Below, in pieces: positions 43,305 through 52,213 of a stretch of DNA of 64,000 bases; position 1 is the stretch's first letter; each line of letters opens with the position of its first letter. The stretch spans positions 236,745 to 300,744 of the forward strand of contig NZ_SUKF01000001.1 of NCBI RefSeq assembly GCF_005047655.1. Reading direction: 5' to 3'. Origin of the DNA: Sinimarinibacterium arenosum (GTDB lineage: Bacteria; Pseudomonadota; Gammaproteobacteria; Nevskiales; Nevskiaceae). The position numbers and the translations under genes were made by a program. The notes under the pieces were generated by a model. It did no database searches and was not told the DNA's origin. It saw nothing but the letters and a program-made list of their open reading frames with translations.

Positions 43305-44417
43305 ATGACTATACAAACGCGGGCGCCGGTGATGCTCGCGCAAACCGGCCACCGGCTTGCGAATCCCGGCCAGAAGCCGACCACAATGGGCGCGGGCACG
43401 GTGTCCGCGGCCTATCTGAATACCCTGCTTGAAGTCGCCACGCGCGCCGGCGTCGATCGCGACGGGTTGCTCGCTGCGGCGGGAATCGACGCGACGGCGT
43501 TGGCGCACAACGCGGGGCGTATCGCGGTCGTACGCATGCTGGATCTGTTCGACGCGGCGATGCGCGTCACGGCGGATTCGATGATCGGCTTGCACATGGG
43601 CATGCAGGCCCAGCCGCGCAGCTTCAATGCGCTGGGGTATGCGGCGATGAGTTGTCGCACCCTGGGCGAGGCGGTGGAGCTGATCCCGCGGTACGAGGGC
43701 GTGGTCTACGACGGTGGGACGACGACGCTGCGGCGCGAGGGTACGCGCGTCCATCTGTGCTGGGCCGCCGCCTTGCCGGACCCTGCGGCCCCGAGCGTGC
43801 GTCCGCTGAACGAGGCGATTGTCGCCGGCTGGCTTGCGTATGGGCGCTGGATCACCGGCCGCGAAGCGCCGATCGAGCAAGTGAGATTCCGCCACGCGGC
43901 GCCCGAGCGGCTCGGGGCCTATACCGAATTCTTCGGCATCCGTCCGGACTTTGATTGCGACGACAATGCGCTGGTGTTCGATGCCGCGCTGCTGGAGGTG
44001 CCGTTGGTCCAGCACGATGACGAGCTGCGCCAGCTGATGGAAGCACGCGCGCAAAGCCAGATCGACCAGCTGCAGGCGATGTCGCCGCTGCTGCGGCAGG
44101 TGGTTTCCGAAATCCGGCAGCGCCTGCCGCGCGGGGAGTGCAGCATCGCCGCGGTTGCCGCGTCCGTCGGCATGAGCGAGCGCAGCCTGCGGCGACACCT
44201 GCAGGCGGAAGGGGGCAATTTCCAGTCGGTGTTGAATCAGGTCCGTTACGAGCAGGCAAAGGCGTATCTGCGCGATCCGGGCTTGAGCGTGGTGGAAGTG
44301 GCGCTGTTGCTCGGATATGCCGAGCAGAGCGCATTCTCGGCGGCGTTTCGTGGCTGGTCCGGCTGCAGTCCGCGTGAGTATCAGCGCACGCAGCGGACGC
44401 CCGCTCTCGATGCCTGA
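43305..44417 (+). CDS. AraC-family transcriptional regulator with arabinose-binding-like N-terminal domain
   Basis: From ATG 43305 (AGGAG upstream) the protein has 370 residues. The N-terminal 200 residues resemble the OruR/ArgR-type ligand domain (LGYAAMSCRTLGEAVELIPR). The C-terminal AraC double HTH is clear: CSIAAVAASVGMSERSLRRH (about 284-303) and VVEVALLLGYAEQSAFSAAF (about 332-351), with the closing CSPREYQR. It is divergent from the membrane-protein/lipoprotein pair with only 25 bases between starts, so it likely regulates that pair and perhaps the downstream hydrolase genes. Ligand unknown. Confidence 0.86.
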   Translation: MTIQTRAPVMLAQTGHRLANPGQKPTTMGAGTVSAAYLNTLLEVATRAGVDRDGLLAAAGIDATALAHNAGRIAVVRMLDLFDAAMRVTADSMIGLHMGMQAQPRSFNALGYAAMSCRTLGEAVELIPRYEGVVYDGGTTTLRREGTRVHLCWAAALPDPAAPSVRPLNEAIVAGWLAYGRWITGREAPIEQVRFRHAAPERLGAYTEFFGIRPDFDCDDNALVFDAALLEVPLVQHDDELRQLMEARAQSQIDQLQAMSPLLRQVVSEIRQRLPRGECSIAAVAASVGMSERSLRRHLQAEGGNFQSVLNQVRYEQAKAYLRDPGLSVVEVALLLGYAEQSAFSAAFRGWSGCSPREYQRTQRTPALDA

Positions 44418-44438
44418 ACCGCGCGAGGATCAAGGCGC

Positions 44439-44633
44439 ATGTCCGGCCTGATGGGGTGGCTGCTACTGGCACCGGTGCTTATCGGGGTGCTGTGCATGGT
44501 GCTGCATGACGTCACCGGAAATCCGCTGTTTGCCGTCGGGGGTCAGATCGCTGCGGGTTTCGCGCTGATGGTCGTGGTGCTCGGCGCGGGCGCGGCGTGG
44601 CGCGCACGCCGCGGTGAGCGTTCACCGGACTGA
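44439..44633 (+). CDS. Small two-helix membrane protein
   Basis: The 64-residue protein reads MSGLMGWLLLAPVLIGVLCM and then GGQIAAGFALMVVVLGAGAA, two transmembrane segments followed by a basic tail (WRARRGERSPD). GAGGATCAAGG lies upstream and it starts 22 bases after the AraC-family stop. No family is recognised. It is short enough that a chance frame is possible, although the amphipathic layout, start and position favour a real gene. Confidence 0.55.
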   Translation: MSGLMGWLLLAPVLIGVLCMVLHDVTGNPLFAVGGQIAAGFALMVVVLGAGAAWRARRGERSPD

Positions 44634-44732
44634 GAGCGCGTCGACGTTCGCGTTCCGGCTCTCGCATGAACAGACGACGCGGTCGATCGGGCCGGGGCTA
44701 CACTGTCGGACCGGTTCGCAGGGGAAGCGCAG

Positions 44733-45725
44733 GTGTCGGTCAACTACAAGCAGATCCAGATCAGTTTCAAGACGCGATTCTGGATCGTGATTTTCCGCTG
44801 GATCCTGAAGCCGTGGCTGGGGCGGGTGATCAAGGCCTCGCATTCCAAGATTTCCAGGGTGCAGCTCTTTCTCGGCAGCCGGCCGATCCGCTACACCGCT
44901 GGCCTGAGCTGGGAATACCGCATCATCAACCGCGTGCCAGGGCCGGTCATCGGTGACTTCGACAACACCAGCAAGACCGCGATCCTGTGGCTGCACGGGG
45001 GTGCTTTCGTGATTCCGGCGTCGAACGATGCGCATGTGCCGACGCTGGCGCGACTGTGCCGCGATCTGGATGCCGTTGGCTTCATGCCCGATTACCGGCT
45101 GGCGCCGTTCAATCGCTTTCCGGCATCTCTGGACGACTGTGAACGCGCGTACCGGGGCCTGCTCGATCTGGGTTTTGACGCCGAACGCATTGTGGTCTGC
45201 GGGGATTCGGCCGGGGGCAATCTGACCCTGGGGCTGCTGCAGCGCATCCGCAGGCACGGCTGGCCGATGCCGGCCTGCGCTGTGCCGATCTCGCCAGTCA
45301 CTGAACTGGGGCGCGCGCACTTTCCGCCGTCACGCGGTCTCAATGCCAGGCGCGACCCGATGATTCCGATCAAGGCGATGTCCATGGTCGACGATCTCTA
45401 TGCCGGCGACTGGGACGCGTCCGATCCGGAACTGTCGCCGCTGTACGCCGATTACACCGGCTTCCCGCCGTTGTTCTTCCTGGCCGGAGAGACTGAGGTG
45501 CTGCTGGACGACTCGGTGATGGCGGTGCGCCAGGCGGTCGCCGCCGGCGTCGACGCCCGCGTCGACGTCTGGCCGCTGATGCCGCATGCGTTCCCCTTAT
45601 TCGAAAGTCTTCTACCCGAAGCGAAGATCGCGCGGCACGATATCGCGGCATTCATGCGCCGCTGCCTGCCTGAAGAGGCGGGCGCGGGTGTCGCCGTTTC
45701 ACCCGGGCTGCGGGTGATCAAGTAA
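44733..45725 (+). CDS. Alpha/beta hydrolase of the hormone-sensitive lipase (HSL) family
   Basis: The 330-residue enzyme begins at GTG 44733 and has the HSL hallmarks: oxyanion motif LWLHGGAFVIP (about 87), nucleophile elbow VVCGDSAGGNLTLG (about 149) and a C-terminal DSVMAVRQAVAAGVDARVDV region followed by the catalytic His in MPHAFPLFESL. An amphipathic N-terminal segment (about 10-32) could tether it to membrane. These enzymes cleave short to medium acyl esters. The acyl-CoA synthetase starts 40 bases downstream and may activate the acid released; this coupling is inferred. Confidence 0.88.
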   Translation: MSVNYKQIQISFKTRFWIVIFRWILKPWLGRVIKASHSKISRVQLFLGSRPIRYTAGLSWEYRIINRVPGPVIGDFDNTSKTAILWLHGGAFVIPASNDAHVPTLARLCRDLDAVGFMPDYRLAPFNRFPASLDDCERAYRGLLDLGFDAERIVVCGDSAGGNLTLGLLQRIRRHGWPMPACAVPISPVTELGRAHFPPSRGLNARRDPMIPIKAMSMVDDLYAGDWDASDPELSPLYADYTGFPPLFFLAGETEVLLDDSVMAVRQAVAAGVDARVDVWPLMPHAFPLFESLLPEAKIARHDIAAFMRRCLPEEAGAGVAVSPGLRVIK

Positions 45726-45765
45726 ACCAACCATGGGGTCGCCTGGCGACCGGAGGAATTGCGAG

Positions 45766-47664
45766 ATGGCCGATTCGCCCTACCTGAATGAGTATCGTCG
45801 TTCCCAGCGCGAGCCCGCCGCGTTCTGGGCCGAGCAGGCCGAGGCGCTGCACTGGGACCGTCGCTGGGATACCGTGCTTGATGACAGCAATGCGCCGATG
45901 TATTGCTGGTTTGCCGGGGCGCAATTCAACACCTGCTACAACGCGCTCGATCGTCACGTTGAGGGCGGTCGCGCCGATCAGCTGGCGCTGATCTATGACA
46001 GCCCGCTAACCGGCAGCAAACAGACGTTCACCTATCGCGAATTGCGCGACCGCGTTGCGCACTTCGCCGGCGCGCTGAAGGCGCAGGGTGTGCAGAAGGG
46101 CGAGCGGGTGGTGATCTACATGCCGATGGTTCCGGAAGCGGCGATCGCGATGCTGGCCTGCGCGCGTATCGGTGCGATCCATTCGGTGGTGTTCGGCGGC
46201 TTTGCCGCACCGGAGCTGGCCAAGCGCGTTGACGACGCCAAGCCGGTGCTGGTGGTGACCGCGTCCTGCGGCATCGAGCCGGGGCGTCAGATCAACTACA
46301 AGCCGCTGCTCGATCAGGCACTGGAATTGGCGGCGCACAAGGTCAGGGCCTGCATCATCCTGCAGCGGCCGCAGTGCCAGGCGTCGCTGGTCGAGGGCCG
46401 TGATTTTGACTGGCGCGCGCTTGAGGCCGCAGCCGAACCTGCGGCCTGCGAGACCGTCGCCGCGACGGATCCGCTGTATGTGCTCTATACCTCGGGCACC
46501 ACCGGCAAGCCCAAGGGTGTGGTGCGCGACCACGGGGGGCACGCCGTCGCGCTGAGCTATTCGATGCAGGCGGTCTACAACGTCAAGCCCGGCGATGTGT
46601 TCTGGGCGGCGTCGGATGTGGGCTGGGTGGTCGGCCACTCCTACATTGTTTACGGCCCGTTGCTGTATGGCTGCACCACGATTCTGTATGAAGGCAAACC
46701 GGTCGGGACACCGGACGCCGGCGCGTTCTGGCGCGTGATTTCGGAATACAAGGTCAAGGCGTTCTTCACCGCGCCGACCGCGTTCCGCGCGATCAAGAAG
46801 GAAGATCCGAACGGCGAGTTGCTGAAGCGCTACGACATTTCCTGTCTGCAGACGCTGTTCCTGGCTGGCGAGCGTTCCGATCCGGACACGATCCAGTGGG
46901 CACAGGCCATGCTCAAGGTGCCCGTGGTCGATCACTGGTGGCAGACCGAGCTGGGCTGGCCGGCGATCGCCAACTGCCAGGGCATCGAACCGATGCCGGT
47001 CAAGCCGGGATCGTCATCGGTGCCGGTGCCGGGTTTTGACCTGCAGGTGCTGGATGCCGATGGTGCCGTCATGCAGCGCGATGAGATCGGCAATCTGGCG
47101 ATCAAGCTGCCGCTGCCGCCTGGAGCGTTGCTGACAATGTGGAACAACGAGGCCGGCTACAAGGAAAATTACCTGGATCGCTATCCGGGCTACTACCTGA
47201 CCGGCGATGCCGGCTACATCGACAAGGACGGCTACGTCTGGATCATGTCGCGCATCGACGACATCATCAACGTCGCTGGCCATCGTCTGTCGACCGGTGC
47301 GATGGAGGAAGTGCTGGCGGGCCATCCGGATGTGGCCGAATGTGCCGTGGTCGGTGCGGCCGATGACATGAAGGGTCAGCTGCCGGTGGGGCTGGTGGTG
47401 CTGAAGACCGGTGTCACCCGGCCCGAGCACGAGATCGTCAAGGAATTGATTGCCCGCGTGCGCGCGCAGATCGGCGCCGTTGCCGCGTTCAAGGAAGCCT
47501 ATGTCGTGCAGCGCCTGCCGAAGACGCGGTCCGGCAAGGTGCTGCGCGCCACGATGCGTGCGATTGCCGACCATCGCGACTACGCGGTACCAGCGACGAT
47601 CGACGATCCGCGGATTCTCGAAGAAATCGAAACTGCGCTGAAGTCGCGCAATACCGCGACGTAG
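45766..47664 (+). CDS. prpE: Propionyl-CoA synthetase-like acyl-CoA synthetase
   Basis: The 632-residue ANL enzyme starts MADSPYLNEYRRSQREPAAF, as in PrpE/ACSS3 proteins, with GGAGG upstream. It has the ATP loop LYTSGTTGKPKGVVRDHGGH (about 244), the acetyl-CoA-synthetase-type core motif VDHWWQTELGWPA, YYLTGDAGY and the C-terminal PKTRSGKVLRATM with the catalytic, acetylation-regulated Lys. It makes propionyl-CoA or a related short acyl-CoA from acid, ATP and CoA. No methylcitrate-cycle genes are adjacent; branched acyl degradation here would also yield propionyl or acetyl units. Confidence 0.88.
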   Translation: MADSPYLNEYRRSQREPAAFWAEQAEALHWDRRWDTVLDDSNAPMYCWFAGAQFNTCYNALDRHVEGGRADQLALIYDSPLTGSKQTFTYRELRDRVAHFAGALKAQGVQKGERVVIYMPMVPEAAIAMLACARIGAIHSVVFGGFAAPELAKRVDDAKPVLVVTASCGIEPGRQINYKPLLDQALELAAHKVRACIILQRPQCQASLVEGRDFDWRALEAAAEPAACETVAATDPLYVLYTSGTTGKPKGVVRDHGGHAVALSYSMQAVYNVKPGDVFWAASDVGWVVGHSYIVYGPLLYGCTTILYEGKPVGTPDAGAFWRVISEYKVKAFFTAPTAFRAIKKEDPNGELLKRYDISCLQTLFLAGERSDPDTIQWAQAMLKVPVVDHWWQTELGWPAIANCQGIEPMPVKPGSSSVPVPGFDLQVLDADGAVMQRDEIGNLAIKLPLPPGALLTMWNNEAGYKENYLDRYPGYYLTGDAGYIDKDGYVWIMSRIDDIINVAGHRLSTGAMEEVLAGHPDVAECAVVGAADDMKGQLPVGLVVLKTGVTRPEHEIVKELIARVRAQIGAVAAFKEAYVVQRLPKTRSGKVLRATMRAIADHRDYAVPATIDDPRILEEIETALKSRNTAT

Positions 47665-47707
47665 GCCAGCGGACGGCGTCGCCAGAAAACCAGGGGGAGA
47701 CTGACAG

Positions 47708-48640
47708 ATGGCGGGTAAGTGGATCGTGGCGGATATGCCGTCGCAGCAGGGCAAGGTGGCGATCGTCACCGGAGCCAGCAGTGGCCTGGGGCTGGAGACC
47801 GCGGCGGCATTGGCGGGTGCGGGTGCGCAGGTGGTGATGGCCTGTCGCACGCCGGCGCGTGCGGAGCCGGCAGTGGCCCAGGTGCGGCAATTGCACCCCA
47901 AGGCGCAGGTCGAGCTGATGCCGCTGGATCTGGCGAGCCTGGCGTCCATCCGCGCGTTTGCAATGGCGTTCAATGCGCGCTTCGGCAAGCTGGACCTGCT
48001 GTGCAACAACGCCGGGGTCATGGCGCTGCCGCTGGAGCGTACGGTTGATGGCTTCGAGATGCAGATGGGAACCAACCATCTGGGTCACTTTGCGTTGACC
48101 GGTCTGTTGCTGGATCGCCTGCGCGCAGCGCCGGCGGCGCGCGTCGTCAGTGTCGCCAGTCTGGCGCACCGTGCGGCCAAGGGTTTCGATGTCGACGATC
48201 TGAACTGGGAGCGCGGGCGTTACAGCGACTGGGAATCCTACGGCCGCAGCAAGCTGGCGAATCTGTTGTTCACCTTCGAACTGGACCGGCGCCTCAAGCA
48301 GCAGGGGCTGGGCGCCATCGCGGCGGCCGCGCATCCAGGCTATGCCGCAACCAATCTGGGCTTCAACGGCACCGCGTTTACGCGCAGTGCCATCGGCCGC
48401 TTTGTCATGCACATCGGCAACTCGATCATCGCGCAGCCGGCTGATATGGGAGCGCTGCCGCAGCTGTATGCGCTGACAGCGGAGGGGGTGCGTGGCGGGG
48501 ATTACTATGGCCCGCGCGGGCTGATGCAGTTTCGCGGTTATCCGACCGCGGTCGACTGCCGGCCGAAGGCGCGCGATTCGCAGCTGGCCACGCAGCTGTG
48601 GGAACGCTCGCAGGATCTGACCGGTGTGCGCTATCTGTGA
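47708..48640 (+). CDS. SDR-family oxidoreductase, retinol-dehydrogenase-like
   Basis: The 310-residue protein has VAIVTGASSGLGLETAAAL (about 17-35), LLCNNAGVM (about 97) and the catalytic YGRSKLANLLFTFEL (about 178). The C-terminal extension and LERTVDGFEMQMGTNHLGHF block are typical of RDH/WWOX-like SDRs, which act on retinoids, steroids or long-chain alcohols. GGGGGAGA lies upstream of ATG 47708. It follows the acyl-CoA synthetase by 43 bases. Substrate unknown; a hydrophobic alcohol fits the surrounding lipid genes. Confidence 0.87.
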   Translation: MAGKWIVADMPSQQGKVAIVTGASSGLGLETAAALAGAGAQVVMACRTPARAEPAVAQVRQLHPKAQVELMPLDLASLASIRAFAMAFNARFGKLDLLCNNAGVMALPLERTVDGFEMQMGTNHLGHFALTGLLLDRLRAAPAARVVSVASLAHRAAKGFDVDDLNWERGRYSDWESYGRSKLANLLFTFELDRRLKQQGLGAIAAAAHPGYAATNLGFNGTAFTRSAIGRFVMHIGNSIIAQPADMGALPQLYALTAEGVRGGDYYGPRGLMQFRGYPTAVDCRPKARDSQLATQLWERSQDLTGVRYL

Positions 48641-48680
48641 TGTCAGGCAGCGGCGGCGACCATGGCGTTAATATGCTCCC

Positions 48681-49412
48681 ATGAGTACCTCACATATGCC
48701 CTCCGCACATGAAGCGGGCGGCAATACGCCCGCGTTTCGTAATGTCTTCATCACCGGCGGCGGCAGCGGCCTCGGCGCCGCGCTGGCGCAGGCGCTGACC
48801 CGGCTCGACTGGAACGTCGCCATTGCCGGGCGACGCTCCGAGCGGCTGCAGGAAGTGTCCGACCGCACCGGTGCGCAGGCCTTCGTGCTGGACGTGTCCG
48901 ACGCTGAAGCCGTCGAGGCGGCGATTGACGGTTTTGCTCCGGATGCGCTGGTGTGCTGTGCGGCCATCCTGGGGCAGGGCAGCGTCTACGGCGATCTCGA
49001 CGCCGAGCGTTTTGCCGAGGTTCATGCCATCAATGTCTCCGGCACGTTCAACGCCTGTCGTGCGGCAATGCGTCTGTGGCAGGCGCGCAGCATCCACGGC
49101 GACATCGTCAATGTTTCATCGCTCGGCGGACTGCGCGGGATGCAGCGGTTTCCGGGATTTGCTGCCTACGCTTCCTCCAAGCACGCGGTAATTGGGCTGA
49201 CTGAAGCGCTCGCGATCGAGGGCAAGCCCTACGGCATTCGTGTCAACGCGGTGGCGCCCGGCACGATGCGCACGGCGATGACGCAGCAGCTGGGGCTGCA
49301 GCCGTCGACGACGGTCGAGGACGTGGTGCCGACGATCGAATTCCTGCTCGATCGCGCTCGCTCGGCGCCGCTGAACGGAACCACGGTGGAGATTCACTGC
49401 AATGACGACTGA
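48681..49412 (+). CDS. SDR-family oxidoreductase overlapping a pterin synthase gene
   Basis: The 243-residue SDR has NVFITGGGSGLGAALAQAL (about 21-39), the active-site Ser in IVNVSSLGGLRG and the catalytic Tyr/Lys in AAYASSKHAVIG (about 159). The C-terminus ends with a usual SDR closing, LNGTTVEIHCNDD. It overlaps the 6-pyruvoyl-tetrahydropterin synthase gene by 11 bases, which suggests linked function; a sepiapterin-reductase-like step is possible, but general SDRs cannot be told apart by sequence alone. ATG 48696 is an alternative start. Confidence 0.83.
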   Translation: MSTSHMPSAHEAGGNTPAFRNVFITGGGSGLGAALAQALTRLDWNVAIAGRRSERLQEVSDRTGAQAFVLDVSDAEAVEAAIDGFAPDALVCCAAILGQGSVYGDLDAERFAEVHAINVSGTFNACRAAMRLWQARSIHGDIVNVSSLGGLRGMQRFPGFAAYASSKHAVIGLTEALAIEGKPYGIRVNAVAPGTMRTAMTQQLGLQPSTTVEDVVPTIEFLLDRARSAPLNGTTVEIHCNDD

Positions 49413-49851
49413 CACCCGTCCAGTCGTGTATCTGACCCGGCGCGAGACGTTCTGCGCAGCACATCGTCTGTGGTCCGATCAGCTCAGTGATGCCGAGAAT
49501 CATGCGTTGTTTGGCCACTGCGCACGCGAATTCGGGCATGGGCACAACTATGTGCTGGAAGTCACCGTGCGTGGCGCCATCGATCCGAAGACCGGTGTTG
49601 TGGTCAATGTCACTCAGATTCGCGATGCCACGCGAGACCTGCTTTTGGACGATGTCGATCACCGGCATCTGAACCATGATTCAGTACTGTGTAGGGGACT
49701 CAATCCGACCGTTGAGAACCTGGCGGTACTGTTCTGGACCGTGCTGAAAGAACACTTCGGCGAGTTGCTGTACGAAATAAAGCTGCACGAGACAGAAAAA
49801 AACTGGGTCGTCTACCGAGGAGAAACGACCACATGGGGACACGATGGATAG
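49402..49851 (+). CDS. 6-pyruvoyl-tetrahydropterin synthase (PTPS/QueD family, eukaryote-like)
   Basis: The 149-residue protein has all PTPS residues: zinc ligands His21 (CAAHRL), His46 and His48 (FGHGHNY), catalytic Cys40 (FGHCAREFG), Asp86-His87 (DVDHRHLN), and Glu130 in HETEKNWVVYRGE. The Cys-to-HGH spacing and the last motif match animal PTPS (ETDNNIVVYKGE type) better than E. coli QueD. It would convert dihydroneopterin triphosphate to 6-pyruvoyl-tetrahydropterin, the route to tetrahydrobiopterin. No queC/queE genes are nearby. It overlaps both neighbours, by 11 and 19 bases. Confidence 0.88.
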   Translation: MTTDTRPVVYLTRRETFCAAHRLWSDQLSDAENHALFGHCAREFGHGHNYVLEVTVRGAIDPKTGVVVNVTQIRDATRDLLLDDVDHRHLNHDSVLCRGLNPTVENLAVLFWTVLKEHFGELLYEIKLHETEKNWVVYRGETTTWGHDG

Positions 49852-50855
49852 CGGCGACGACCGCACTGCTGCTATGCGCCTGTAATAGCACGACCACGCC
49901 TTCCGGCTCGTCGTCTGGCACAGTTGAACCGGCGCTGGAAACCGATTCAGCGACTCTGGACGCGGCGCTGGACTGCACCGCCTTCGAGCACCCGGACAAG
50001 CCCCCGGTCCTGCTGGTCCACGGCACCTTCACCACCGGCTTCGAACAGTACGACTGGACCTACAGGCCGTTGCTGATCGAGCGCGGCTACGATGTCTGCA
50101 CGGTGACTTATCCGGATCGCGGCTTCGGCGACATGCAGATCTCGGCCGAGTACGTTGTCTACGCCCTGCGCAAGATCCACCACGGCAGCGGGCGCAAGGT
50201 CGCAATGATCGGCCACAGCCAGGGCGTCAGCGTGCCGCGGTGGGCCATCAAGTGGTGGCCATCAGCGCGCGACGCGGTCGACGATTTCGTGCTGCAGGCC
50301 GGCCCCAATCACGGCACGGACATGACCCTGCTGACCGCGACCGTACCGGCCTTGACCGGCGGTCTGGTGGGCCTGCCTGCGGTGTTCTTCCAGTTCGCGC
50401 CGGACTCGCAGTTCATGGCCGCGACCAACGCCGGTGACGAGACCCCCGGCGATATTTCCTACACCGCCTTGTACACGCAGTTCGACGAACTGGTGCAGCC
50501 AGTCAGTCCGGTGCCGACCGCCGCGCTCGAATATGGTGTCGACAATCCGAAAGTCAGCAACATCCTGATCCAGGATATCTGCCCGGGACGCTTCGTCGAT
50601 CATGTCACGATCGGTCTGCTCGACGCGGTCGCTTTTGCGCTGTCGCTGGACGCGATCGAGCATCCGGGACCCGCGGATGTCGAGCGCGCTGGAGGCGCGG
50701 CACTGTGCAATGCACTGCCGATCGTGCCGGATCTGGTGGTGGCGCCGTTGCCGGACCTGCTGTCGGGCGTGGTCGGTGCGGTGGTGCAGGAAAGCGGGTT
50801 GCCGGGGCTGCATCTGACCAGCGAAGAGCCGCCGCTGAAGTCGTATGCGCAGTAG
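49833..50855 (+). CDS. Lipoprotein lipase/esterase resembling Candida antarctica lipase B
   Basis: The 340-residue protein has a lipoprotein signal (TALLLCAC) and starts inside the PTPS gene. The fold signature follows CalB closely: PVLLVHGTFTTGFEQYDWTY, then SAEYVVYALRKIHHGSG, the nucleophile elbow MIGHSQG (Ser129), the acid in TQFDELVQPV (Asp218) and the His in GRFVDHVTIG (His257). Ser-Asp and Asp-His spacings (89 and 39) are near those of CalB (82 and 37). A closing IEHPGPADVE and LCNALP region also agrees. It likely hydrolyses ester lipids at the cell surface or periplasm. Such lipases were first known from fungi. Confidence 0.82.
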   Translation: MGTRWIAATTALLLCACNSTTTPSGSSSGTVEPALETDSATLDAALDCTAFEHPDKPPVLLVHGTFTTGFEQYDWTYRPLLIERGYDVCTVTYPDRGFGDMQISAEYVVYALRKIHHGSGRKVAMIGHSQGVSVPRWAIKWWPSARDAVDDFVLQAGPNHGTDMTLLTATVPALTGGLVGLPAVFFQFAPDSQFMAATNAGDETPGDISYTALYTQFDELVQPVSPVPTAALEYGVDNPKVSNILIQDICPGRFVDHVTIGLLDAVAFALSLDAIEHPGPADVERAGGAALCNALPIVPDLVVAPLPDLLSGVVGAVVQESGLPGLHLTSEEPPLKSYAQ

Positions 50856-50931
50856 TCGACAGGTGTATCGCCAGCGCATTGGCGGTGCGAGCAATGACCG
50901 CTATGGCTGCGCGGCAGAAGGAACGCTCTGA

Positions 50932-52188
50932 ATGGCTTTAGGACTGGTGGCGATGAGTCAGTTGGTGACGGTACCCAAGGATCTTTCGGTGCTGAGCCGG
51001 ATCGATCATGCGGCAGAGTGTCGCCCCGAAGAGGCGGGCATGAGCAGCGATGGCGTTGCCCGGATATGGCGCGCAGTCCAGCACCTGTACCGCAGCGGCC
51101 TGCAACCGGCGATCACCCTGGTGTTGCGCCGGGGCGGTAAGGTGGTGATGAAGCGGTCGATCGGCGCGGTGCGTGGCAACGGCCCCGGCGAAAGTGGTCC
51201 GATCGAGGTGCTGCAGCCGGATTCGCCGATCTGTCTGTTCTCCGCATCCAAGGCAGTGACGGCGCTGCTGGTGCATCAGCTGGCGGAGCAGGGCAAGCTG
51301 AAGCTTGACGATCGCGTGGTCGACTACATCCCCGAGTTCGGTGCGCACGGTAAGGATCGCGTCACGATCCGTGCGCTGCTGGCGCATCGGGCCGGCATTC
51401 CAAAATTACCGATTCATCATCCCGATCCGAGCCTGCTGCGGCACTGGGATGCCATGGTGCACATGCTGTGTCTGGCGCCGCCGTTCGATCCTCGGTTCGA
51501 GAAGCAGGCCTACCACGCATTGACCAGCGGCTTCATCATCGGTGAACTGGTGCAGCGGGTCAGCGGACGACCGTTGCGTGAGGTGTTGCGCACACAGATC
51601 ACCGAGCCGCTGGGTCTGCGCTATCTCGATTACGGACTGGCACCGGAACTGCGCCATCTGGCGCCGCGTCATCACCTGACGGGCCCGACGCCGGGCTGGC
51701 CACTGACCGCCATCGCCAAGCGCGTGCTTGGCGTGGACTTTGCGCGCGCGGTGTCTGCGTCCAACGACGAAGCCTATCTGTCCAGCGTGGTTCCGGCCGG
51801 CAATATCTTCGCCAGCGCTGACGACATCGGCCGGATTTTTCAGATGTTGCTCGACCGCGGTAGTTTCAACGGTGTACAGGTCATGCAGCCGCATACCGTC
51901 GCCGAGTCGATCCGCCCCGCGGGCGGCATCCAGTTCGACGGCACCCTAGGGCTTCCGCTGCGTTTTTCTCCGGGCTTCATGCTGGGTGAAAGCCCGGTGG
52001 GTCTGTGGGGGCCGAACTGCAAGAGCGCATTCGGCCACATCGGCTTCATGACCGTGTTGTGCTGGGCGGACCCGCAGCGCGACATTTCAGTCGCGATGCT
52101 CAATACCGGCAAGTCGGTATCGCCCACCGGGCTGCTGCGTACTGCGGCACTGGTGGCAGCGATCACGAGGGCCTGTCCGCCGGTCTGA
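50932..52188 (+). CDS. Serine hydrolase of the beta-lactamase/EstB family
   Basis: The 418-residue protein has the class C beta-lactamase-like Ser-x-x-Lys in LFSASKAVTALL (Ser104, Lys107) and a Tyr in KQAYHALTSGFIIGELV (Tyr194) in place of the Tyr-x-Asn motif. The C-terminal FGHIGF replaces the KTG box. This pattern is that of type VIII esterases such as EstB and LovD-like acyltransferases rather than antibiotic-degrading enzymes. No signal peptide is evident, so it is probably cytoplasmic. GAAGGA precedes the ATG. It converges on the lipoprotein gene with 25 bases between. Confidence 0.86.
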   Translation: MALGLVAMSQLVTVPKDLSVLSRIDHAAECRPEEAGMSSDGVARIWRAVQHLYRSGLQPAITLVLRRGGKVVMKRSIGAVRGNGPGESGPIEVLQPDSPICLFSASKAVTALLVHQLAEQGKLKLDDRVVDYIPEFGAHGKDRVTIRALLAHRAGIPKLPIHHPDPSLLRHWDAMVHMLCLAPPFDPRFEKQAYHALTSGFIIGELVQRVSGRPLREVLRTQITEPLGLRYLDYGLAPELRHLAPRHHLTGPTPGWPLTAIAKRVLGVDFARAVSASNDEAYLSSVVPAGNIFASADDIGRIFQMLLDRGSFNGVQVMQPHTVAESIRPAGGIQFDGTLGLPLRFSPGFMLGESPVGLWGPNCKSAFGHIGFMTVLCWADPQRDISVAMLNTGKSVSPTGLLRTAALVAAITRACPPV

Positions 52189-52213
52189 GCGTCTGTGACT
52201 CGGGTGCTGCCGC

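Noticed and set aside
50932-52188. Antibiotic-resistance beta-lactamase
   Set aside because: It has SxxK but not the Tyr-x-Asn and KTG motifs and lacks a signal peptide, so an esterase is more likely.
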